Below, in pieces: positions 1-7,126 of a stretch of DNA of 9,861 nucleotides. Positions within the stretch are counted from its first letter, which is position 1, and every line of letters begins with the position of its first letter. A program made the translations under genes and the position numbers. Source of the stretch: Opitutales bacterium (lineage in GTDB: Bacteria > Verrucomicrobiota > Verrucomicrobiia > Opitutales > Opitutaceae); contig JAJFLS010000273.1 of assembly GCA_021772595.1 (NCBI GenBank), forward strand, positions 1 to 9,861. The letters run 5' to 3'. The notes beneath the pieces were generated by a model that was not told the origin of the DNA, searched no databases, and saw nothing but the letters and a program-made list of their open reading frames with translations.

Positions 1-576
1 ATCGTAAAGCCGCTCATTAGCGACGTCGTTCCAGTCAACGTCTACGCCGACAACTGGTTCAAGCTCTACATCAACGGGAAGCTCATCGCCATCGACTCCA
101 TCGACTTCATGCCGCACAACGTCATCTCCGTGCAAATCCTACCGGAGTTTCCCATGACCATCGCCGTCATGGCGAAAGACAACGCCGACTCCAAAACCGC
201 CCTCGAATACAACGACTCCAACATCGGCGACGGAGGATTCATCCTGAAGATCGGCGATCTCATCGTCACCGACGCTTCCTGGAAAGCGAAGAACTTTTTC
301 CACGGACCGATCAACGGAAACATGCAGAACCCAAAAGTTGAATACTTCAAAATCCCCGACAACTGGTACACAATCGACTTCGACGATTCCGACTGGTCCA
401 ACGCCACCGAACATTCCGAAGAGAGCGTCCGCCCCAAAGAGCCATTCTACGAAAAGGATTTCAAAGGCGCGAAATTCATTTGGACCGAGGACCTCGAGCT
501 GGACAACACCATCATCTTCCGCAAGCGAATCGAAAGACCCGGCTGGAAAGCCCGATGGAACGTCGGCAAACGCTAG
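1..576 (+). CDS. C-terminal part of a hypothetical protein with a galactose-binding-like domain (5' end outside window)
   Basis: The reading frame is open from base 1 and ends at TAG 574-576, so 191 C-terminal residues are visible and the true start lies upstream. The first internal ATG (109) falls in the middle of a continuous beta-rich pattern (visible stretches VNVYADNWFKLYINGK and FPMTIAVMAKDNAD), so it is unlikely to be the start. The second half has DFDDSDWSNAT, KFIWTEDLELDNTIIFRKRI and several Trp residues. This style resembles jelly-roll, galactose-binding or lectin-like modules in secreted proteins, in which a 'D-D-S-x-W' turn and an 'IW..DL.LDN...FR' strand recur. No catalytic motif is visible in the fragment and its N-terminal partner domain is unknown. 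Function is not assigned; an extracellular binding or structural role is inference. The gene is followed after 12 bases by a palindromic repeat pair. Confidence 0.75.
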   Translation: MVKPLISDVVPVNVYADNWFKLYINGKLIAIDSIDFMPHNVISVQILPEFPMTIAVMAKDNADSKTALEYNDSNIGDGGFILKIGDLIVTDASWKAKNFFHGPINGNMQNPKVEYFKIPDNWYTIDFDDSDWSNATEHSEESVRPKEPFYEKDFKGAKFIWTEDLELDNTIIFRKRIERPGWKARWNVGKR

Positions 577-587
577 AGGCAAACTAA

Positions 588-725
588 GGTAGCGGCCGAT
601 CTCTCGCCCTGAGTCTCGTCGATGGGTCGAGCGGCCATATCTATTCTTGTAGCCACCGACAAGTCGGGGACGATGTCTGAACGATTGCATTGTTCAGAAT
701 GGCCGCTCGGAGATCGGCCGCTACC
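588..725. repeat. REPIN-like inverted repeat pair, type A, with one interrupted arm
   Basis: The outer arms are a perfect 16-bp inverted repeat: GGTAGCGGCCGATCTC at 588-603 and its complement at 710-725. A second perfect 11-bp inverted repeat (CGAGCGGCCAT) lies at 628-638/699-709. On the right these two segments are contiguous (699-725), giving a 27-bp arm. On the left they are separated by 24 extra bases (604-627). Between the arms lies a further GTAG (649-652) followed by the hairpin CCGAC-AA-GTCGG (656-667), then a perfect 7-bp hairpin TCTGAAC/GTTCAGA (676-682/692-698). Each arm starts with GTAG, the known foot of REP sequences moved by TnpA-REP transposases. It begins 12 bases after the stop codon of the preceding gene, a usual REP position. 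Confidence 0.8.
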
Positions 726-1062
726 AAATCGCTACAAGCAAAGAGGCAGGGTTCGGGCGCCGTCCCGAACAATAACCTGAATATCGAAACCAAACCTGCG
801 AATCCTTGACCTTTCAATGCGCACAACATCCTATTTATTAGTGGCTTGCACGAATTTATCATTGACCTAGAAGCCAAAATCGATTTCAAAAACTGACAGT
901 AAAATCCAATCGTGAGACGATTTTGTTGATCAGTCAGTGCGGGCGCGAGGTGAAGCAATTCTCTTGCGCCCGCCACTGTCTAAAATGGATCGCTAGAAAA
1001 AGTTGCCTCGGCATCCGCCATGCCGCTCAGCACACATTCGTCAACTTACCGTTTATCCCATG

Positions 1063-1213
1063 TGCAGGAGCCTGCTTGCAGGCGATGGAAGGAAGGGCTG
1101 ATCCCGCGCCTGCGGGATCAGCCGTAGAAGAAGAACCACGAAAACGGCTGCTTAGGGATAAGCAGCCCTACCATTTCGCGATCGTGGAAATCGCCTGCAA
1201 GCAGGCTCCTACA
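1063..1213. repeat. Composite REPIN-like element, type B arms with nested hairpins
   Basis: The outer arms (1063-1086 and complement of 1190-1213) match over 23 of 24 bases and contain the hairpin CCTGC-TT-GCAGG. The left foot is degraded (GCAG in place of GTAG); the right foot keeps CTAC at 1209-1212. The same arm recurs at 6543-6566 and 8360-8418. Where the 8360 copy has an 11-base spacer, this copy has 103 bases holding two further hairpins: GCTGATCCCGC/GCGGGATCAGC (1097-1107/1112-1122, 4-base loop) and GGCTGCTTA/TAAGCAGCC (1146-1154/1159-1167). The latter is followed by CTAC (1168-1171), so on the minus strand it is another GTAG-footed REP. This suggests one repeat pair nested in another. 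Confidence 0.8.
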
Positions 1214-1276
1214 ATCTTCCTACCGAATAAATAAAACGGTAGCCATTCCCGCGAAAACGCCTATTCGTGAAACCCT

Positions 1277-2155
1277 ATGTCAAAAGATCGAGTTGCCTTT
1301 ATCGGAATCGGAGTAATGGGAAAAAGCATGGCGGGCCATCTGCTCGACGCAGGCTATCCCGTCACCGTCTACAATCGGACTAAATCGAAAACCGACGACC
1401 TCGTCGCTCGCGGCGCAGTTTGGAAAGACTCACCTGCCGCCGCCGCGGAAAACGCGGATATCGTGATCACCATCGTTGGCTTTCCCCAAGATGTGGAAGA
1501 AACCTATTTCGGCCAACAAGGCGTTTTCAAAACCCTGAAGCCTGGCGCGCTCGTCATCGACATGACCACTTCCAGCCCGCTCCTCGCGAAGAAGATCGCC
1601 GAAGAAGCCGCCTCGAAAGACATCGGCGCCTTGGACGCTCCCGTTTCCGGCGGCGATCTCGGAGCAAAAGAAGCCCGGCTCTCCATCATGGTCGGCGGCG
1701 ATCCGGCCGCCTTCGAACGGGCGAAACCGCTCTTCGAAATCATGGGCAAGAACATCCAGCTCCAAGGCCCCGCCGGCTCCGGCCAGCATACGAAGATGTG
1801 CAACCAGATCGCCATCGCGGCCAGCATGGTGGCCATCGGCGAATCTCTAGCCTACGCCAAATCCGCCGGCCTCGATCCCAAGCACGTCCTGGCCAGCATC
1901 GAAACCGGCGCGGCCGGAAGCTGGTCGCTGAGCAACCTCGCTCCCCGGGCGCTCGACGACAATTACGACCCCGGCTTTTTCGTGAAGCATTTCATCAAGG
2001 ACATGGGAATCGCCCTCGATTCCGCCAAAGAGATGGGCTTGAAGCTCCCCGGCCTAGCCCTCGCGAAAGACCTCTACGACCGCGTCGCCGCCGACGGCGG
2101 AGCAGACGACGGCACCCACGCCCTCTTCCGCTTCTATTTCGAAGGGAAGCAGTGA
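1277..2155 (+). CDS. NAD(P)-dependent beta-hydroxyacid dehydrogenase (3-hydroxyisobutyrate dehydrogenase / tartronate semialdehyde reductase family)
   Basis: This 292-residue protein has the usual length of the family. It is a cytoplasmic oxidoreductase that interconverts a beta-hydroxy acid and its semialdehyde. The N-terminal Rossmann domain carries the dinucleotide motif GIGVMG (10-15), and the strand-2 end 'YNRT' (32-35) has the Asn-Arg pair that usually favours NADP(H). The substrate signature DAPVSGG is at 120-126. The presumed catalytic lysine K173 and N177 lie in GQHTKMCNQ (169-177), followed by the helical C-terminal domain and KD at 241-242. Substrate cannot be fixed from sequence: 3-hydroxyisobutyrate, tartronate semialdehyde, glyoxylate and succinate semialdehyde reductases share these motifs. 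The ATG start at 1277 places the Rossmann strand correctly. No strong Shine-Dalgarno sequence is visible. The gene stands alone, converging on fbaA. Its stop is followed by eight T (2169-2176) without a clear stem. Confidence 0.92.
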   Translation: MSKDRVAFIGIGVMGKSMAGHLLDAGYPVTVYNRTKSKTDDLVARGAVWKDSPAAAAENADIVITIVGFPQDVEETYFGQQGVFKTLKPGALVIDMTTSSPLLAKKIAEEAASKDIGALDAPVSGGDLGAKEARLSIMVGGDPAAFERAKPLFEIMGKNIQLQGPAGSGQHTKMCNQIAIAASMVAIGESLAYAKSAGLDPKHVLASIETGAAGSWSLSNLAPRALDDNYDPGFFVKHFIKDMGIALDSAKEMGLKLPGLALAKDLYDRVAADGGADDGTHALFRFYFEGKQ

Positions 2156-2185
2156 GGCGGAGAAGTAGTTTTTTTTATCGGATAA

Positions 2186-2258
2186 GGTAGGGAGGACCGG
2201 CTCGGTCCTCCGCAATTTTAATCGACTAGATTGGAGGACCGAGCCGGCCCTCCCTACC
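2186..2258. repeat. REPIN-like inverted repeat pair, type C
   Basis: Two 26-bp arms at 2186-2211 and 2233-2258 are inverted copies with one mismatch. Each arm starts with GGTAG and contains its own hairpin; on the left this is GGAGGACCG-GCT-CGGTCCTCC with a perfect 9-bp stem (2191-2199/2203-2211). The 21-base spacer is A/T-rich. It sits in the gap between two convergent genes, where it could also stop transcription from either side, but no T-run directly follows the stems. The GTAG foot and paired layout match the other repeats in the window, while the hairpin sequence is different. Confidence 0.85.
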
Positions 2259-2291
2259 AAAACCGCCAGCCACGCCACGAACGCGCGATCG

Positions 2292-2324
2292 CAAAAAAAG
2301 ACCAGCCCCCACGGACTGGTCTTT
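2292..2324 (-). terminator. Rho-independent terminator of fbaA
   Basis: Read on the minus strand, 37 bases after the fbaA stop codon, a perfect 9-bp stem AAAGACCAG / CTGGTCTTT (2316-2324/2297-2305) with a 10-base loop runs straight into T-rich sequence (seven A on the plus strand, 2293-2299). This is a classic intrinsic terminator in position and structure. Confidence 0.88.
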
Positions 2325-2361
2325 CGAAAGTGATTGGCAAGCTTCGCCGTTTCGGAACTGC

Positions 2362-3393
2362 CTAAACCGTTCCGCAGATCGTCTGGCCGTCGGAACGCAG
2401 GTCCTTCGACGCCTCGATCAAGCGATCCGCCATGTTCTTCTCGGCTGCCTTCAGGTAGGAGCGTGGGTCGTAGACTTTCTTGACGCCGACTTCGCCGTCG
2501 ATCTTGAGCACGCCTTCGATGTTTTCGCACATGTGCGTCACGATCGGACGGGTGAACGCATATTGCGTGTCCGTATCGATGTTCATCTTAACCACGCCGT
2601 AGTCGAGCGTTTCGCGGATGTCGGAAAGCTCCGAGCCGGAACCGCCATGGAAAACGAGGTCCATCTCCGCTTCCGCGCCGTGCTTGTCGGTGACCGCCTT
2701 TTGGCCGTCTCGCAGAATGGTCGGCTTGAGCTTGACCGCGCCTGGCTTGTACGCGCCGTGCACGTTTCCAAAAGTCGCCGCGAAAATAAAGCGGCCGAGC
2801 GGCTTCAGCTCTTCGTAAACCGTGAGCATGTCGTCCGGAGTAGTGTAGAGCTTTTCCGCTGGAAGGCCCGATGTGTCGTGACCGTCTTCTTCGCCGCCGA
2901 CGACGCCGGCTTCGATTTCAAGAATGATGTCTAGCTCCGCGCACTCCTTGAGGAGCGACTTCGACATCTCCAAATTCTCGTCGAGCGGAAGCTCCGATCC
3001 GTCGTACATGTGCGACTGGAATAGAGGGCCCTTGCCCTCGGCGATCCGCTTCCGGGAAGCTACCAGAAGCGGCCGCAAAAAGCCGTCCACTTTCGCCGGG
3101 TGGCAATGGTCGGTGTGGAGCGCGACCAGAATGTCGTATTTCTCCGCCAGCAGATGCGTCGCCTCGGCGAGGATAATCGCCCCGAACGCAGCGTCGCTGA
3201 CATTTAGGCCGGAAGCGAATTGCCCGCCCCCGGTGGAAACTTGGATGATGCCGTCAGTCTTCGCGTCTGCGAATGCTTTTAGAGCGGCGTTAATCGTCAC
3301 GATGGACGTGATGTTGACCGCTGGGTAAGCGTAGCCACCCTTTTGAGCGGCGTCTAACATGGCTTCGTATTGCTTTGGTGTTGCGACTGGCAT
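2362..3393 (-). CDS. fbaA: Class II fructose-1,6-bisphosphate aldolase
   Basis: This 343-residue zinc-dependent aldolase reversibly cleaves fructose-1,6-bisphosphate into dihydroxyacetone phosphate and glyceraldehyde-3-phosphate in cytoplasmic glycolysis/gluconeogenesis. Visible family motifs are HTDHC (93-97), with the catalytic Asp95 and zinc ligand His96; EIEAGVVGGEEDG (159-171), with the conserved acidic residues; GNVHG (209-213), with zinc ligand His212; FHGGSGS (248-254), with zinc ligand His249; and the phosphate/substrate motif NIDTDTQ (271-277). The GGEEDG and DTDTQ signatures and the length point to the class IIA, E. coli FbaA-like branch rather than the shorter GatY/KbaY or Fba1-type enzymes. 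The ATG start gives the expected N-terminus. No good Shine-Dalgarno site is seen upstream. It is divergent from the large dehydrogenase, monocistronic by appearance, and has its own terminator. Confidence 0.96.
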   Translation of the reverse strand: MPVATPKQYEAMLDAAQKGGYAYPAVNITSIVTINAALKAFADAKTDGIIQVSTGGGQFASGLNVSDAAFGAIILAEATHLLAEKYDILVALHTDHCHPAKVDGFLRPLLVASRKRIAEGKGPLFQSHMYDGSELPLDENLEMSKSLLKECAELDIILEIEAGVVGGEEDGHDTSGLPAEKLYTTPDDMLTVYEELKPLGRFIFAATFGNVHGAYKPGAVKLKPTILRDGQKAVTDKHGAEAEMDLVFHGGSGSELSDIRETLDYGVVKMNIDTDTQYAFTRPIVTHMCENIEGVLKIDGEVGVKKVYDPRSYLKAAEKNMADRLIEASKDLRSDGQTICGTV

Positions 3394-3587
3394 TGTAACT
3401 TAGCGCTTAATTATTCTGTGTTTTGCCGGATGGCTATCCGGCGTCATTCGGACCGCCAAATCGACGGAACCCAATCTTGAAGCGCAAAGCTCTTTCACTG
3501 TCCAGCGAATCATCCTAGATTACGCCCTCCCTTTGATTTCGCTCAAATTTCGCCCAATCTTTCCACATAAAACCGCAATTTCACGTT
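3394..3587. promoter_or_regulatory. Divergent intergenic region between fbaA and the FAD/Fe-S dehydrogenase
   Basis: These 194 bases must hold both promoters, because the flanking genes diverge. A perfect 7-bp hairpin GCCGGAT-GGCT-ATCCGGC (3425-3431/3436-3442) lies about 30 bases upstream of the fbaA start codon, where it could form in the fbaA leader. It lacks the GTAG foot of the other repeats in the window. I could not assign -35/-10 boxes with confidence. Confidence 0.45.
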
Positions 3588-6509
3588 TTGAACACCCACT
3601 TTAAACGCCTTGCCTCCGAAATCGAAGGAGAACTCTACTGGGACGACGCCATGCGCATTCTTTACGCGACAGATGCGTCCGTCTACCGCGACCTCCCGCT
3701 CGCCGTCTGCCTGCCGAAGTCCGCAGAGGACGCCAAGAAACTCGTAGCCTTCGCCAGCAAGCACGACGCCCCTCTCATTCCTCGAACCGCCGGGACCTCC
3801 CTCGCCGGCCAAGTCGTAGGCAAGGGCATCGTCGTCGACGTATCCAAACACTGGACCGAAATCATCGAGCTAAACGCCGAAGAGCATTGGATCCGCATTC
3901 AGCCCGGCATCGTGAGAGACGAGCTCAACCAGTTTCTCAAGCCGCACGGCCTCATGTTCGCGCCCGAGACCTCCACCTCCAATCGCTGCATGATCGGCGG
4001 TATGGCGGGAAACAACTCTTGCGGCACGCACTCTCTCATTTACGGCTCCACGCGCGATCACGTCCTGGAGATCAACGCGATTCTCAGCGATGGCTCGGAA
4101 GCTCGATTCGAAGAGCTCAGCAGCGACGATATCGACGAGAAACTCCGCGGCCACTCACTCGAATCCGAACTGTACCGATCCATCCGCGAGACGTTCTCCA
4201 GCGCCGAACGAGCCGAAGAAATCCGCCGCGAATTCCCGCGCCCCGACATCCACCGACGCAACACCGGTTACGCCATCGACCTGCTCCTCAATGACTACGA
4301 CAAAGGCTGCCTCAATCTCTCCAAACTCCTCTGCGGTTCCGAAGGCACCCTCGCCTTTTTCACCGAGCTGAAGCTCAAGCTCGTCCCGCTCCCGCCCAAA
4401 GAGCAAGCCGTTGTCGCCATTCACCTCGACTCCGTCCCGCAAGCCGCCCAAGCCACCCTCATCGCTCGCGAATTCAAGCCGCGGGCCATCGAGCTGATCG
4501 ACGATGTCATCCTCAATTGCTCCAAAGCCAACATCGAGCAAGCCGCCAATCGCGCCTTCGTGCAAGGCGATCCCGGAGCCTTGCTCGTCGTCGAGCTCGC
4601 ATCCGAAAACCGCGCCGATGTCGAACGCGTCACCATTGCGCTCGAGACGAAGCTGCGCGAAAACAATCTCGGTACTCACTTCCCCGTCATCTGGAACGAA
4701 GAGATCGACAAAGTCTGGTCTCTCCGCAACGCCGGCCTGGGCGTCATGTCCAATGTCCCCGGAGACCGCAAGCCCGTCGCCGGTATCGAGGACACCACGA
4801 TCCATCCAGACGATCTTCCCGAATACATGGACGCGTTTCTCGACATCATGAAGAAGCGCAACGTCGAAAGCGTCTCGTATGCGCATATTGGCGACGGCGA
4901 GATTCACTTTCGCCCCATACTAGACCTCAAGCGCGGCCCCGATCGAAAACTCTACCGGGAGATCAGCGAGGAAGTCGCCACGCTCGTCAAAAAGTATCGC
5001 GGCTCGCTCAGCGGCGAACACGGCGATGGCCGCGCACGCGCGGAGTTCATTCGCCAAATGATCGGCGACAAAAATTACCAGCTCTGCAAGGATTTCAAAA
5101 AAGCCTGGGACCCTAACGGCATTTTCAATCCCGGTAAAATCGTAGACGCGCCTCCCATCGACACCGACCTCCGCTACGACGCCGAGCAAACCACGCACGA
5201 GTTTTCCACCGTCTTCGACTTCTCCGAAACGCGCGGCATTCTCCGCATGGCCGAGAAATGCAACGGCACCGGCGCTTGCCGCAAGACCGAGAAGATCGGC
5301 GGCACCATGTGCCCTAGCTACATGGCCACGCGCAACGAAAAAGACACCACACGCGCCCGGGCAAACGTGCTTCGCGAATACCTGACCCGCTCGCCCAAAG
5401 AAAACAAATTCGACCACGAAGAGATCAAGGAAGTCATGGACCTTTGCCTAAGCTGCAAAGGCTGCAAATCCGAATGCCCTTCCAACGTCGACGTCTCCCG
5501 CCTCAAAGCCGAATTCCAGCATCACTACTACGCATCCAACGGAATCCCCCTCAGAAGCAAAGTCATCGGAAACGTCGCCACCCTTAACCGGCTCGGCTCG
5601 TTCTTCCGCCCCCTATCGAACTTCATCATCAACAACCCCTTCCTCTCGGCCAAACTGAAATCCATTCTCGAAATCGCCCCAAATCGCTCCCTCCCCGCCT
5701 ATTCGAAAACAACGCTCCGGACCTGGGCCAAACGCGCCCTACCCAAACTCAACCCCTCCGCGACCGACGCCAAAAAAACCGTCCACCTCTTCTGCGACGA
5801 ATATACCAACTACACCGAATCCCACATCGGCATCGCCGCCATCGAGCTTCTCACGACCCTCGGCTATCGCGTCGAATTGCCAATGCATTCCGAAAGCGGC
5901 CGCGCCTTCCTCTCCAAAGGCATGCTCCAAAAAGCCAAACGCATCGCCACCCAAAACGTCGACACCTTCGCATCCAAAATCTCTGAAGACGAGCCGCTCC
6001 TAGGCATCGAGCCCTCCGCCATCCTCGGCTTCCGCGACGAGTATCCAGATCTCGTTGACACCGATCTCCGAAAAGCCGCCCGAAAAATCGCGCCGCACTG
6101 CCTGCTCATCGACGAATTCCTCAGCCAGGAAATCGAGAATGGAGCGATCACTTCCGACCAATTCACAACCGACGCCAAGACGATCAAACTACACGGTCAC
6201 TGTCACCAAAAAGCGCTTTCAAGCGTCGACCACAGCAAGTGCCTCCTCGAACTGCCGCAAAACTACACGGTCGAAACAATCCCCTCCGGCTGCTGCGGCA
6301 TGGCAGGATCATTTGGATACGAAACCGAACACTACGACCTCTCTCAGCAAATCGCCGAACTCGTCCTCTACCCCTCCATCCGCGCTTCAACCCCCGACGC
6401 CCTAATAGCAGCCCCCGGCACCAGCTGTCGCCACCAAATCAAAGACGGCTTAGCCCGAACGGCGTTACATCCCATCGAGATCCTGCGAAACGCGCTGCGC
6501 GACAGGTAG
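3588..6509 (+). CDS. Fused FAD-linked and iron-sulfur 2-hydroxyacid dehydrogenase (D-lactate / D-2-hydroxyglutarate dehydrogenase-like)
   Basis: This 973-residue protein joins a GlcD-type flavoprotein to a GlcF/GlpC-type electron-transfer half. Residues 1 to about 240 form the FAD-binding (PCMH) domain, with PRTAGTSLAGQ (65-75), IGGMAGNNSCG (136-146) and then GSEGT (250-254). The FAD-oxidase C-terminal domain follows, with AHIGDGEIH (432-440; His433 and His440 are probable metal ligands) and SGEHGDG (475-481). The Fe-S region has C558, C564 and C575, then CLSCKGCKSEC with C620, C623, C626 and C630. Two CCG-type motifs close the protein: HGHCHQ around C872 and SGCCGMAG with C902/C903. It probably oxidises a D-2-hydroxy acid and passes electrons to quinone or another carrier; the substrate is not determined. 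The start is TTG 3588: the first ATG in frame is at 3651 and would remove conserved-looking N-terminal residues, and an in-frame stop lies at 3534. Its TAG overlaps the GTAG of a repeat. Confidence 0.9.
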   Translation: MNTHFKRLASEIEGELYWDDAMRILYATDASVYRDLPLAVCLPKSAEDAKKLVAFASKHDAPLIPRTAGTSLAGQVVGKGIVVDVSKHWTEIIELNAEEHWIRIQPGIVRDELNQFLKPHGLMFAPETSTSNRCMIGGMAGNNSCGTHSLIYGSTRDHVLEINAILSDGSEARFEELSSDDIDEKLRGHSLESELYRSIRETFSSAERAEEIRREFPRPDIHRRNTGYAIDLLLNDYDKGCLNLSKLLCGSEGTLAFFTELKLKLVPLPPKEQAVVAIHLDSVPQAAQATLIAREFKPRAIELIDDVILNCSKANIEQAANRAFVQGDPGALLVVELASENRADVERVTIALETKLRENNLGTHFPVIWNEEIDKVWSLRNAGLGVMSNVPGDRKPVAGIEDTTIHPDDLPEYMDAFLDIMKKRNVESVSYAHIGDGEIHFRPILDLKRGPDRKLYREISEEVATLVKKYRGSLSGEHGDGRARAEFIRQMIGDKNYQLCKDFKKAWDPNGIFNPGKIVDAPPIDTDLRYDAEQTTHEFSTVFDFSETRGILRMAEKCNGTGACRKTEKIGGTMCPSYMATRNEKDTTRARANVLREYLTRSPKENKFDHEEIKEVMDLCLSCKGCKSECPSNVDVSRLKAEFQHHYYASNGIPLRSKVIGNVATLNRLGSFFRPLSNFIINNPFLSAKLKSILEIAPNRSLPAYSKTTLRTWAKRALPKLNPSATDAKKTVHLFCDEYTNYTESHIGIAAIELLTTLGYRVELPMHSESGRAFLSKGMLQKAKRIATQNVDTFASKISEDEPLLGIEPSAILGFRDEYPDLVDTDLRKAARKIAPHCLLIDEFLSQEIENGAITSDQFTTDAKTIKLHGHCHQKALSSVDHSKCLLELPQNYTVETIPSGCCGMAGSFGYETEHYDLSQQIAELVLYPSIRASTPDALIAAPGTSCRHQIKDGLARTALHPIEILRNALRDR

Positions 6510-6590
6510 GGCCCGACTGCCAGGCAGGCCGAGATTCTCAATTGTAGGAGCCTGCTTGCAGGCGATATTCTTCGCTAATCGCCTGCACAA
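6506..6590. repeat. Tandem/degraded REP elements (type D single and truncated type B pair)
   Basis: GTAG at 6506-6509 is followed by the small hairpin CTGCC-A-GGCAG (6517-6521/6523-6527), a REP-like unit that includes the stop codon of the preceding gene. Next comes a full type B arm at 6543-6566, identical over 24 bases to that at 8360-8383, an 11-base spacer, and only the first 10 bases of the returning arm (6578-6587). The last 14 bases including CTAC are missing. The spacer, reverse-complemented, matches the 8384-8394 spacer at 9 of 11 positions, so this copy is inserted in the opposite orientation to that one. The remaining gap to 6666 shows nothing else. Confidence 0.75.
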
Positions 6591-6666
6591 AGGCCATCTG
6601 AAAAAGCGAAACGAACAAGCACTCGCGCCGTTCATTCCGCCCTTCAAACGCCAGCAATTCACCCCA

Positions 6667-7125
6667 CTAGCAGCAATCGCTACCGCAGCAGTTGCAGTCC
6701 AGATTTCCGAGACAGGTTTCCCAACCTTGACGGTGTTCCGGCAGGACATTTTCGGGCAGTTCGTGACGTAAAGTCAGTTCCGTTCCATCTTCGACAGACA
6801 GAAGCGAAATCGTCACTATACTGTGATCGACGAATCCTTCGGAAATCCAGGTAAACGCCACTTTATTTGGCGGATCTATTTCCAAAAACTCGCCGTGAGG
6901 CGCGTACTCCGCGCAATCCGATTGGGTTCCATCTCCCTTGAACATTCGAATGACGTAAGCGCCCCCTACTTTGAAATCCGACTCCACCTCAGCGCGCCCG
7001 TCGTCCATTCCGTAAAACCATTCCGCCATAATCTCTGGCTTAGTCAGGGCATCGAACACCTTTGTCTGACTTGCTTTATAAGTGCGCTTGATTTCAAGCA
7101 TCGATAGAATTTCATTTTGGCTCAT
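6667..7125 (-). CDS. SRPBCC / AHSA1-family protein with cysteine-rich C-terminal tail
   Basis: This 152-residue START/Bet v1-like fold protein belongs to the Hsp90-ATPase-activator-homologue (AHSA1, COG3832) family. Members bind hydrophobic small molecules in a cavity, and their function is mostly unknown. Typical motifs are the N-terminal beta strand with KVFDALTKPEIMAEWF (22-37), DFKVGGAYVIRM (50-61), GEFLEIDPPNKVAFTW (78-93) and HRQGWETCL (131-139), which begins the long C-terminal helix. Family members usually continue this helix with non-cysteine residues. Here it breaks off into CLGNLDCNCCGSDCC, placing six cysteines (138, 144, 146, 147, 151, 152) in the last 15 residues. The gene starts one base after the ArsR stop codon (TAG-T-ATG), so translational coupling is likely. 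ArsR plus AHSA1 pairs are a known recurrent operon. The tail could bind metal or form disulfides; that is inference. Confidence 0.9.
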   Translation of the reverse strand: MSQNEILSMLEIKRTYKASQTKVFDALTKPEIMAEWFYGMDDGRAEVESDFKVGGAYVIRMFKGDGTQSDCAEYAPHGEFLEIDPPNKVAFTWISEGFVDHSIVTISLLSVEDGTELTLRHELPENVLPEHRQGWETCLGNLDCNCCGSDCC

Positions 7126-7126
7126 A

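Larger units (their letters stand above)
577..1276. other. 700-base gene-free region, mostly repeat-derived
   Basis: No convincing gene is seen here. The region holds a palindromic element at 588-725, a free hairpin at 751-757/764-770 (GTTCGGG, 6-base loop, CCCGAAC) without a following T-run, a stretch at about 780-1060 in which I recognise nothing, a composite repeat at 1063-1213, and a small A/T-looped inverted repeat at 1220-1225/1237-1242 (CTACCG / CGGTAG) 34 bases before the next start codon. The promoter of the gene at 1277 must lie in this region or inside the repeat, but I could not identify convincing -35/-10 boxes. Confidence 0.7.

Noticed and set aside
923..1234. 103-codon + strand open frame in the long intergenic region
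   Set aside because: It runs straight through the type B repeat arms and nested hairpins, has Cys/Arg-rich composition without domain pattern, and no ribosome binding site; it is a by-product of the repeats.
2165..2180. Rho-independent terminator after the beta-hydroxyacid dehydrogenase at the eight-T run
   Set aside because: No stable G/C-rich stem directly precedes the T-run; only a weak CTTC/GAAG pairing in the coding end is visible.
2054..2530. 158-codon minus-strand open frame spanning the aldolase 3' end, terminator and dehydrogenase 3' end
   Set aside because: It crosses the terminator, a repeat pair and two real genes; Arg-rich shadow without recognisable domains.
4155..4907. 250-codon minus-strand open frame inside the large dehydrogenase
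   Set aside because: It is antisense to a region with clear FAD-oxidase motifs, and the GC-rich third positions of the real gene keep the opposite frame open; its protein shows low-complexity G/V/D/E composition.
1277..6509. A single hydroxyacid/sugar-acid catabolic gene cluster linking the two dehydrogenases and the aldolase
   Set aside because: The genes are convergent and divergent, separated by repeats and an own terminator, and fbaA is a core glycolytic enzyme; no shared regulation is visible.
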